From contig CM040755.1 in NCBI GenBank assembly GCA_022829145.1, positions 21,225,063-21,289,062 of the forward strand: a DNA stretch of 64,000 nt. The letters are read 5' to 3'. Below the pieces are notes generated by a model. It had not been told where the DNA came from and made no database searches. It saw only the letters and a program-made list of their open reading frames with translations. This stretch comes from Albula goreensis (taxonomy: Eukaryota; Chordata; Actinopteri; Albuliformes; Albulidae). A program made the translations under genes and the position numbers. Within the stretch, counting starts at the first letter, position 1. Every line of letters starts with the position of its first letter. Below are positions 13,589-23,169 of the stretch, piece by piece.

Positions 13589-15119
13589 TTAAAAATAGTA
13601 ACAGAATTGCTGGAGCCACACTGATAAAACCTAGGATTTTCATTCTCAGTTTGGGCTGCTGCAGTTGATATGGATGTACCCCTAATACGGTATGTTATTA
13701 ATGTTATAATTTACTTATGGCAAGCCCTCTTCCAGGATTAGCTTTATAGTCTGACATACCTCCATGCAGACACATTTTATCCATTTTTAAGTATGGGTTT
13801 TCACAGTAATAAAAGTTCAATATTTTTCTCTAGGGTAGTGCAGCACTGTCCCTTTAATAGGAAGTGAACTTCCTAAATCCTGGTGTGGATGCCAGTACCT
13901 TGCAATACTCAGCAATTGTTTTAAATGAAAGGGTTAAAATTAGAGCATGCACACTTCTCACACTTCTTCATGGGTTCTTATCCCAAACCACATGTACAGA
14001 TCCACAAGCATATTCAAAATTAGTGTAGTGGAAAATCAGACAAAGAATCACCTAACAAAGAATGAGCGTTTGAAACTGTTGGACGGTACATAAATGAAAT
14101 TATGAAAATTGAATAATATACTGTGACACATAATTGGCTTTATTTGATGTTAACCGCCCCCCCTAATAATTGTGAGTAATTGTGCTCATGGGTGTAAGAA
14201 GACACATACGGCATTCCCTCACGTGCTGCACACTCTCACAAACGGAGTTATCGTCTCCATATGGTGCTGTACTCACAGCTCTGGAGCGGTGCTGAGTGAA
14301 GCAGGAGCGCAGTATGGGCACAAGGCTCACCTGAGGACAAGGACTGCTCTTCATCCTGGACATACCCTGCATTTACAAGCTGTGCAAGCTTGCACACTTG
14401 GCCAGGCTTCAATCAATCATTTTCTTAACTTTGACTAGGTTTGCAAAGAAAAATGCTTTTATTTGTAAGTCAGTAGTATGTCAGTGTTGAGCACAGATGT
14501 CATTAGATGCGTTGGTTGAACTTAGAGACTGTATTCAGAACATGCAAGGCTAAATTACCTTCTGAAAGACTCTAATGCATTGATGTTTGAATAAGTGTCC
14601 TTATTGAAAGCCCACAAAGAAATGGAAACACATTTTATTCAGTCCCTGCAAATTACAATCATGTCTTTGATCAAGGTAATATCATTGTAATATGTTTTAT
14701 TATTACTATTTATTTATTTAGTTACCTATAAAAAGTTACCTGATCCCACTTCACAGTGCCTCAGTCTTTCATTTTATTTTGATATCTTACTTTATTTATT
14801 CATTTTGGATGAGTTAACCAGAGCTGAAAACAAATGCATAGAAAAATATTTGGATTGAAAATTCCAGAAGAGAAAAACATTGTCAGGCCTTGGTAAGGTC
14901 CAGTCATGATGGATTTTTAAAATGTACTTTTATTTAAAGTTTATTTGACAGGGGCAGGGAAGCATCATGTAGGCTATTGGTAACTAGCTAATATCAAACA
15001 AACAGCAAACAAACAAAAACACTGCATATAATATTATAACAGGCAAATGAAAGCACACACAGCACAGACAGTTTGTAATTATCAGATTACAATTATTCAT
15101 ATTGTAAATAAATGAAGTG
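13586..15119. other. Non-coding sequence, no feature seen
   Basis: Unique-looking DNA. Overlapping opposite-strand frames at 14163-14438 (69 and 88 codons) lack domains. A short hairpin TTGTAAT/ATTACAA with a 6-nt loop lies near 15072-15092. Confidence 0.45.
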
Positions 15120-15172
15120 CTGATGCATTGTGGAAACATCTCCTTCAACAGAGTGTTTTCACAATGCATCAG
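15120..15172. ncRNA. miRNA-like hairpin, unassigned
   Basis: Two 18-bp arms (15120-15137 and 15155-15172) are inverted repeats with one mismatch around a 17-nt loop. In RNA the stem extends outward by G-U pairs at 15119/15173 and 15118/15174. Stem and loop size fit a pre-miRNA. The duplicated core is GATGCATTGTG. I do not recognise the arms as a known miRNA. It could instead be a short remnant of a palindromic MITE. Nothing in the sequence shows transcription. Confidence 0.25.
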
Positions 15173-16097
15173 TGATGTGCTTTATACTCTGCACCCCTAT
15201 AGGTTGATTAAAATATAAACTCTGTTGGTATGTTGGAGCTGCAGCTATAGACACTGTTAAAAACAGTGTAACATTTCAGTTACAGTTCATCAGCTGCATT
15301 GGCCGGCACAGTGAATTAAGACATCCCTTAGTTTGATCCTGTCATTTAAACTTTTAAACACAAGCACTGTGAGGACATCCAAACCGCAAGTGAAATATGA
15401 GTGAGGTGATGCTACTCATTTGTAGGTAAATACATGCAGCCAGAGAATTTTGTACATATGGGCTGTCAGGGTGTCCACTGGCACTGCATTTTAGAACCCA
15501 CACAGTTCACCCTGTCACTCTTTTTTCTTTAAGCTGTACTGTTTCACACACAGCACTGACTACTCCCTAGAGCTCCTTTTCATTTATTTTAAATAGATAT
15601 ATATGTTATTAGGAACTTTCCACTGACCCATGTGAAATATTTGTGTTAAATATCGGTATGATTTAAAAATTAATTGAAAGACTCATGGTGAGACAATAAG
15701 ATCACCCAGACATAAGATTATGGTGGTGTTTTTCAAAGGCTTTCAAGCCACTTTGTAACCGTAGCTAACCTTAATAATTTGTTTTTAGAATTTGTAACAC
15801 ACTATTATTTTTGTTCTTTAACTGTTTAATTAATCATTGGCATAAGGGTGTGCCAGTTTCTCCTTTACTTAACTTTAAATCAGGTGCCTTAATCTGCTCC
15901 TTATTACTGAGGGAATTATTTTCCTTTTCATAACTCTTCTTTGATAACTGAAGAATATCTGTTTCGCTTTTACACTTACCTCTCTTGTGGTTACCTCACA
16001 CTGTCTTACGCATAATTATGTTGCGTGTGTATTTAAAATATCTTTCATTGTTCTAGTCCTGAAGAATAACTGACTGTAGTTGAATGTGCTATAAAAA
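15173..16097. other. Non-coding sequence, no major feature
   Basis: AT-rich. A small perfect hairpin with 8-bp arms (ACACTGTT/AACAGTGT, 3-nt loop) lies at 15251-15269. Nothing else is supported. Confidence 0.45.
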
Positions 16098-16404
16098 ACC
16101 CCACTTTGAGTGTGTACACAACTGACATATGTGTAACTACAAACACATTCTTATCCTTTTGTAAAACCCCATTCTCAGTGCATCTGTACACATGTCAGGT
16201 TCATAACTACATTGTAATACTTTTGTGATTTCATTAAGGGAGGTACAGGCCATTTGTTTCACAATCACAAGAACTTTTGTTACATTAGTACCTTGTATGT
16301 ACATGTGTTACATAGTACTTTTGCTGTTCCTATGTAAACTATTTGAAAGTACCATAGAAGTACCTAATAATTTACATAGTACTTAGGGATGCCTAAAGTG
16401 GGAC
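16098..16404. mobile_element. MITE with CCCACTTT termini
   Basis: The ends are inverted repeats: CCCACTTTGAG on the left and CTAAAGTGGGAC on the right. The right half has the GTTACATAGTACTT motif twice (near 16308 and 16371), preceding TAAAGTGGGAC. This layout matches from memory an abundant family of non-autonomous DNA transposons in fish, ending in GTCCCACTTTA with internal TACATAGTA motifs. The copy is diverged, has no coding capacity, and no clear target duplication was found. Confidence 0.55.
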
Positions 16405-17246
16405 AAAATATTTCATGTTTCTGTTTTTAAGCTTAAGTAAATGTGTTCTGCACTCTTGTGTCTAAAGGTAAGTCACAAAATACAATAAATAAAAGTTATA
16501 CTTTGAGCTGGAAGAGTACATGCATTCTTATGGACATGTTGTCTGTTGCAAGCTTTTCAGTTCCTTAAAGCCACCTAAACCATTAGGAGATTTACTAACA
16601 CACAATAATGTAGGGACAAAAAAGATCTCGTTGAACAAAGTAATCATTGTGTGTGTGCTTCAAAGTAAAAGATATGCATTATTTCTTTAAAAACAGAAGA
16701 CAGGAAATCTCTTTGGGGCAAAAAAAAAGTAGAATCCCAAAAAGTATATCACTCAGCTCAAGCTGAGGCCTTGGGGAATTCCAGGAAAGAGTACTGAGCT
16801 TTCCATGTCACCTTGTTATGACAGGGGCTGTATTGGCCGAGCAGGTAGAATAGTGTCTTCAGGAAAAAAAAGCGAAGAGCAGGTTTGGGGAGGGCAACGA
16901 TATGCCTCTGGGTTTTTACTCTGCATCTCCTTTTTGAGCATGCAGAGAAGATTCCTGAATTGTCAGTAGCTCTACAAAGCAGCAACAGGATTCAGCTGTG
17001 AGCCTCTGTAACAAGCAGGTGCTGTCCAGGGTGCTGATGCATTCTGGCAGGAAATTACCTGCAAAGGGGTGTTCAGGATGAAATAACAGCAGAAAAAGGA
17101 AAGGAAAGGAAAGTACACACACACAGAAACACACTTTTTGTTCAACATCAACTGCACCAAATGTTCGGATTTTGCAGAATTCAGTAGGTACTGCAAAAAC
17201 AGGTAAACATTAAATTTTTATTTTTGTAAATATAACAGATATTTTA

Positions 17247-17252
<6 letters not shown>
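16405..17252. other. Non-coding sequence, no feature seen
   Basis: Includes an (AAAGG)n-like run near 17095-17113. The minus-strand frames at 16758-17196 overlap each other and show no domain. Confidence 0.45.

Positions 17253-17341
<89 letters not shown>
17253..17341. repeat. (TA)44 microsatellite
   Basis: About 88 bp of alternating TA, self-complementary and capable of cruciform extrusion, ending in a T8-CTCTCTC tract. Confidence 0.97.
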
Positions 17342-17344
<3 letters not shown>

Positions 17345-17754
17345 TTTTCTCTCTCTCGTCCACTATTATTACCCTCCAGGAAATCCTTCGATTGTACCAT
17401 ATCTTTTTCATCTCTCACTCCCCACATTTTCTCTCATTTGACTTCCTTTCCCCACTCTGATTCTCCTACTAATTAGATGAAGACATATAACACTTCTGAC
17501 AATTCTCCAAAGTACTTAAAGGGAACATGAATTATTGAAACCCTATTATTTCTGACTGTTATTAATAGAGCATGTAAAGGTGGATTCTTGGCTGCACCTC
17601 CTCCTCAGTGTGTGAGTTCTCAGCTCTGCCATTTTCTGTCTATCCCACATTCAGATCCCACTAAATGTTTACATCACAGAAAGGATGGCTTTTCATCTGT
17701 GGAATCTCAAGACAGACAATAACAGGTTACAAGGCATGTTGTTACTAATGATCC

Positions 17755-17787
<33 letters not shown>

Positions 17788-18326
17788 ACTTATGTTTTAA
17801 ATGGAAAAAATGTGTATGTTTAAAGAAAAATATTTTACTAAAGCAGCTTTTCACATCAAGCACCCCTTGGGTTGAGGGGGTTATGTGTGCAATCCAATCA
17901 GAAAGGCCATTTCCTGGGGGGTGGTGCTGGGGTGCAATGTGTATAACGTCCCCTGCTGGAGTAAGGGGATTCCCTGACTGAGTGCAATCTCAATTTGGCA
18001 GCCATGTCTGATCGAGCACAGTCCCAATCAACTGGAACCTAGCTCCTCTTTATATTCCAGAGCAGTCATGTATACCAAGGGAAATCCTTAACACAGGATT
18101 TGGAGGGCACGTGTGCATACTGCAGATCTGTGCTTTGCTCTCGGTCATGTGCATGCTGCACAACAAACAAATGATTTCATCAGAGAGAAATATCATGACT
18201 GCATTAACTGAACATTCAGGTTTGTGATCTTCAATTGAGTTCAGAGTGGCACATTCAGAATTCTCTCTACCAGCATACATCCAAGTCCAGGCAGATTCAT
18301 GATGGCTCACAGTAGTGCAGAGCTAG
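17342..18326. other. Non-coding sequence with a short (TTA)10 run
   Basis: A (TTA) run spans 17757-17786. The remainder is unique-looking. The 98- and 86-codon frames here have no recognised domains. Confidence 0.5.
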
Positions 18327-18450
18327 GTTTTCATAGTTAGTGCTGATCTAAGCACACCCTATATCCTACACCCTAACCCTTTTCCATTATGAGCTAAAGA
18401 CCAAGACTTATCTGAGATCAGCACCCCCCTTTTTCTGATATGCTTTGTGG
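18327..18450. mobile_element. Palindromic MITE fragment (GTGCTGATCT family)
   Basis: GTGCTGATCTAAGC (from 18340) and its inverted counterpart ATCTGAGATCAGCAC (18410-18424) flank a short spacer with CATTATGAGCTAAAGACC. The right flank runs CCCCCCTTTTTCTGATATGCTTTGTGGAT. This matches from memory an abundant teleost palindromic repeat in which 'TGATCCTAGATCAGCAC' is followed by a 'CTCTGAGA-GCTTT-TGAAT' end. The left terminus is degraded. Non-coding. Confidence 0.55.
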
Positions 18451-20123
18451 ATGACGTTTCTACTCTATATATAGCTTTAAAGAGAATTCTTAACTATTGC
18501 ATAGGGACACCCTCATGTTATCCCTGCCATGAACCCCCCAAGAATCACCATATATTAATGGGCTACTGACCTGTGGGCACATCACCCTGTTTTCACAAAA
18601 TGTGAAATGACAGAGGTGGTCCTGCTTGAGATCGCTGCTCCCTGAGGATCATCCTCTCTGAGGAGGGAGCTCTGAACCTGCCTCATCTTGCTAAGTACAG
18701 CTGTGTATTGTCTGAGTGGTGCCTCCTGCCACATGTCACAGAGACGCATATGAGAGGCCAAGGTTGCACTTCCCAGGAGGAGCAGAGGAGTCGTGACAGA
18801 AGAAAGGTATTACAGAAAAAAGGTTTGAAGCCAGAGATCCAGAAAGTAAGACCTTTTCATTACCCCTGATGGTGACCTACTTAACTCTGGACCAGCTAAA
18901 GGAAACACCTCAGCAGCTCAGTTCTGTTCCTCAACAAAATCTGCTCTGGCTTTCTCTTTGCCTTTTGTAACTGTAATAATAGATTGGAATTGTTTGCACC
19001 ATATTTTTTTTTCAAATTATACCAATTACTATACTAAGAAAAACATGGAATTGAGTTTATCATTGGTTCATTGGAACCATACCAGTGAGACAACGCACCA
19101 GGGTTATTCTCTGAATAGGATATTCTGTGGTATGTTGTGTACCATTGGAATGTGCTCAGACCATCAGTCTTACTTTGGAATCCTGCTATTTCTCACTTTG
19201 CTTTCTCTTGAAATTCCAAAGCATCATTGCTCTCCCATAAAAGTTATTTCCATTCCCCAAATGTGTTTCTACAAAATGCGATCTGTGAAGTTTTCGGTGG
19301 CATCTCCATTGTCAAGACAGTTGCATCAGATAAAATTGAATTTAACTGACTGGTGTCATCTCTAGGCAACAGAGTGTGAATGATCTGTTCTTAAATGAAT
19401 GAATGTATGTATATTTATTGTATAATGCCATTTCATGTTTGAGCGTGGTGACAGCAGATGTCAAGTTCAACAAAGTATTGTGCATTTCTTTGCATATTAA
19501 AATTTTTTAACCTAAAAATACATGTGGTGCGGCCCATTTTTAACTTTTAACTTCTCTGAGTGACACAATCCTCACTGTCAAACAGTGATATGCTTCACAC
19601 TGACTTATTTCTCTCTTCCTAATAGCTTATGTTACAATGCAAATGCAGTACAAAGTTTAATGTGGAAAGCCTAATCCTTCAAAAATCTAATTTACATGTA
19701 AAGTGGTCAAATGGTCTATTAGACTATTTCACATTAATATGGTAGCATTGGTTTAAGTGCATACAGACAACCGAAAGCTTCTTCTTGCAAGAATCCAACA
19801 GAACAAACCAAATAACTGCTTCTTGTAAAATTGGTTGTTATGTTCCAGTTGTTTCTATAATCACAGTAAACCAAGGCTAAAATGATGTTAAGAGCAGACT
19901 GGCTGTCACTAAACATCAGTACAATTAATTATCATTTGGTACCATTGATAGTCTGCTTGTAATCAAGGTTTACAATTACTGAATAATTCAATGACCAGAT
20001 TCAAAATTCAACTTAGCAGTTCTGTAGCTACTGTAAAACTTGAGAGAAGTGATACTGGTCTGCTAAAATGTGCAAGTAAATATTTAGCCATAACTGTGCA
20101 TCACATCCTCTTGGGACTTTTTT

Positions 20124-20130
<7 letters not shown>
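18451..20130. other. Non-coding sequence, includes a nested cruciform
   Basis: At 18637-18670 the perfect palindrome GAGGATCATCCTC (18644-18656) is nested between a second inverted pair, GCTCCCT and AGGGAGC. Elsewhere there is AT-rich DNA. The 135-codon + frame at 18958-19365 looks like chance. Confidence 0.45.
19503..19530 (+). repeat. 28-bp direct repeat, copy 1
   Basis: A T6-AACC-TA5-TACATGTGGTGC sequence is identical over all 28 bases to 21389-21416. The flanks of the two copies do not match. See the second copy. Confidence 0.85.

Positions 20131-20165
<35 letters not shown>
20131..20165. repeat. (ATT)11 microsatellite
   Basis: Trinucleotide run of about 35 bp, preceded by TTTTTTTAATAAT. 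Confidence 0.95.
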
Positions 20166-20926
20166 GTAATAAGAAGTCATTACAGCTTCATATTTCTGTG
20201 ACAGCTGCATCCAGAAAGATTAAGCTTTTTCATTTCACATTGGGACAAGGGACTGAGATTTTTCGGGGCCAGACAAGTAATTTCCCTGAATTTAATACTG
20301 GAGGTCCTTTCCCTTAGAGACTGTTGAAATGAATATCCAGCTGAATTGTGACACATTTGTGTCACATGATAACACTAGTGGTAAATTGATATTCTGTTCA
20401 GGGAGCAAGCCCACAGCCACATCACAAGAGTGATATGTGGTGATTTTCACTGGATGCTTATTTTTGGATATGAATCAACAGTCTCAGGTAACTGCACAAT
20501 AAAACAAATGTGTCTTTTTTACCTCAGCCCATGCCTCGTTTTCCTATAACACTCATCTCTACTGACCTTGAGCTGGTCTGAAGGAGAAAGTTCTTGGGGG
20601 CTGAAGGGGTGGGGGTGAGGTCTTGATGTTTGATCCTGAATGCGGCTGACATTTATAGAAGAACAGAGCAGGTTCCTGGATTCCTTTTATCTTTATCAAG
20701 GGAAACATATACTAAAGGAAAGGGACCCACCTGCAGGTAAGAGAGCACAAACTGAGCTGTAGCAATGTCGGCAAATTCAAGGTGGCCAATTAAAATAAAT
20801 CATGAGCTGTGTTTTCTTTTTACAAACCTTAAATAAGTCATTTTGGCCCATTTACTTATCAAGTTTATGAGCGAGCAGCTAGCAGTGTTGAACATTTGCT
20901 CTCACACATAGACACACACGGACGGA

Positions 20927-20928
<2 letters not shown>
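20166..20928. other. Non-coding sequence, no feature seen
   Basis: Unique-looking DNA between the ATT run and the CA array, with a G-rich patch near 20595-20615. Nothing further is supported. Confidence 0.45.

Positions 20929-21010
<82 letters not shown>
20929..21010. repeat. (CA)41 microsatellite
   Basis: 82 bp of pure CA, preceded by shorter CACACA pieces. Confidence 0.97.
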
Positions 21011-21011
<1 letters not shown>

Positions 21012-21388
21012 CACTGGCATAACCAGTTAATCAATTTAGAAAAATCATAGTACCCAAAATAATTTCCCAAAATAATTATGCTCATCTGAATTTCAAGGTA
21101 ACATTCCAAGGTTGACATCATTGCTGAAGTCAATATAATAGAGGCCAAGATATGCCTACAGTGAATGCATTCCAAGTTTCATTTGTGTGTACCATTTTAT
21201 ATAAAACAGTATGAATAAGGTTTTATACAATGTTTATTTTATTTTATTTCCTTTTATCCAACTGTTGGTATTCAGTGACAGATCTGGACCTAGTATGCAT
21301 TGTTGTTTGAGAGTGTTAATGCACAAAAGTTTACAATTCGGACAAGTAACCAGTTATCAGACATTTATCTTTGAAGAAGTAAGGTACA

Positions 21389-21443
21389 TTTTTTAACCTA
21401 AAAATACATGTGGTGCTACAACAAATCTGCTACAACAAATCTG
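21389..21443 (+). repeat. 28-bp direct repeat, copy 2, plus a 14-bp tandem duplication
   Basis: 21389-21416 is identical to 19503-19530. It runs straight into CTACAACAAATCTG repeated twice (21416-21429 and 21430-21443). The 1.86 kb between the two 28-bp copies holds the ATT and CA arrays and no recognisable retrotransposon, so the pair is not explained by a simple target-site duplication. Confidence 0.85.
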
Positions 21444-21859
21444 TTTGTGGCTGCTTTAAGTCTGTTGTTCAGGAATAATGCACATGTTAGTAAAGGTAGA
21501 GTCACTCCTGTAAGTACAAAAAGAATATCCATATATAATTAGCTGTGTTAATCTGTGCCAGCTGCACAACTGGGGTGCTAATACCTCTGTAATGGAGTTA
21601 AAGGTGAGGCAAAGGAAATGATGTCATATGACCTTTTGTGATGCACTCCTCATCTGCTTCAAATAATCCCTGGCCTCATTCATTATTTACTGATGGTAGC
21701 TCAGTGAATGATCTGTGCTAGAACATGTCAATTATCCCTTTATTGCTGAATGAAATAGCACTGCCAGAGATTCTGAAAAAAAAAAAAATCTACCATGCCA
21801 TGATATTTTCAAAGTGCTTAGGATAAGACACTGTTTATTTTTTTGTTTGCTTATTTATT
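21444..21859. other. Non-coding sequence, no feature seen
   Basis: AT-rich with an A12 run near 21777-21788. Confidence 0.45.
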
Positions 21860-22340
21860 TATTTGTTATTTCTTTATTCAGTCATTGATACATTTACTTT
21901 CCTATTGAAGGTCAGTCTGACAGAATTAATAGAGAAACAGTTCTCACAAGGAGCCCACGATTATCCAATTAAACAAGACCGCGTGAAGTCCCCGCCACAG
22001 CTAATTAGTTATGAGCTATGTTTTGCCAAGCATTGTATATTGTTGATCTGGAAGGTTATGTCCTGTTTTGTCCTTGGTTGTACATCAGGTACTGTGCTCC
22101 CACTCAGTAGCGAGTGGAAAACTCATTTAATGGCGTGTCTTTTTTCATTGTAAAAAGGGGGAGAAAAAATCTCCTCTATCGTTTTTACTGTAAAATATGT
22201 TCAGCATTTAAGGTCTGTGCCATTATCAATTAAAGGAGCAGGGGAAGGGGGCGGAGGTGGAGGCGGACCGTCTGGTGCTTTGCTGCAAGGGCGCTAATGA
22301 CTTTCTTCCTATTAATGAGTTTCTGACAACTCACACTTAC
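21860..22340. promoter_or_regulatory. Candidate conserved non-coding block with an ERE-like motif
   Basis: Complex repeat-free block with many developmental-enhancer-type cores: ATCCAATTAAAC, GCTAATTAGTTATG, CTCATTTAATGG and TTATCAATTAAAG. GGTCAGTCTGACA at 21910-21922 matches 9 of 10 fixed ERE bases and shares 12 bases with the perfect ERE at 5827. The 96-codon + frame (21863-22153) has no domain. It is one of the stronger enhancer candidates by eye. Confidence 0.4.
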
Positions 22341-22652
22341 AGTCCAAAGCCGGTAATTGTCCTGAACAAATAACCAAGTGGGAACAAGAATGGGGCTGAA
22401 ATCTCCTTCTATGCAATGCGTCATGGTGGGGCTTCTCCCTGAAAAGAAAGGAACAGTGTTGCACAGTGCTGGCTGCAAAAAGGCTCCCAACTGGACTGGG
22501 CTGTATTAAAGCAATAGGATTTGTGCTGTAAGTCCACCCTGTAGCCTTTGTGCAAAACACAAAGAGTGGGTGATGCTTAATGTACAATTCAGTGCAGAAA
22601 TGTTCAGAGAAAAATGTACTGTGCAACTTTGCATGCAGTTATTATTATAATT
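22341..22652. other. Non-coding sequence, no feature seen
   Basis: Continuation of unique sequence. The minus-strand frames 22230-22490 and 22312-22626 overlap in different phases and carry no recognised domain. Confidence 0.4.
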
Positions 22653-22701
<49 letters not shown>

Positions 22702-22721
22702 TTGTTTTTGTTGTTGTTGTT
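22653..22721. repeat. (GTT)n microsatellite
   Basis: About 69 bp of GTT/TTG with a small TTTTTG interruption near 22700-22710. Confidence 0.96.
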
Positions 22722-22800
22722 ATATTTGTATGGGTCATCATTGAAGGTCAGTTTCCCAAAAAAGGTCTCATAGACTCACAAGTATGTGAATCTATGTGTG

Positions 22801-22810
22801 TGTATATATA

Positions 22811-22889
<79 letters not shown>

Positions 22890-22894
22890 TTTCA

Positions 22895-22952
<58 letters not shown>

Positions 22953-22954
22953 TG
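22801..22954. repeat. Double (TA)n array with a 62-bp perfect palindrome
   Basis: A (TA)n run (about 22803-22884) is separated by CACACTTTCATTCA from a second TA run. The second run with its flanks (22893-22954) forms a perfect 62-bp palindrome: CATTCATA, TA core, TATGAATG. Palindromic TA arrays are unstable and can extrude cruciforms; an assembler may have collapsed or shortened it. Confidence 0.95.
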
Positions 22955-23066
22955 TAAGCCTAGCTACTATCTTCTGTGTTTCCTTCAGCTAAAGTTTAGC
23001 TCTCACAAATGTTATCAAGCAAATAAAAGTAGTTCTCTTGGTATTTGAAGTTCTCAAGAAGATTGT

Positions 23067-23169
23067 CCGAGGATTAACCAGGAAGATCACACCTGTCTGA
23101 GGCTAAAGAAGATCACGAGGCCTAACCAGGAAGATCACACCCTTCCGAGGCCTAACCAGGAAGATCATG
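23067..23169 (+). repeat. About 30-bp minisatellite, 3-4 degenerate units
   Basis: Units share the core GAGGCCTAACCAGGAAGATC (near 23066-23085, 23117-23136 and 23145-23164). A shortened copy, CTGAGGCTAAAGAAGATCAC, lies between the first and second full units. No function is evident. Confidence 0.85.

Noticed and set aside
17218-17441. Ile-Tyr repeat frames across TA arrays (also 22614-23048)
   Set aside because: Artefacts of (TA)n sequence.
18958-19365. 135-codon + frame as a gene
   Set aside because: No domain, unremarkable composition, no promoter or splice evidence.
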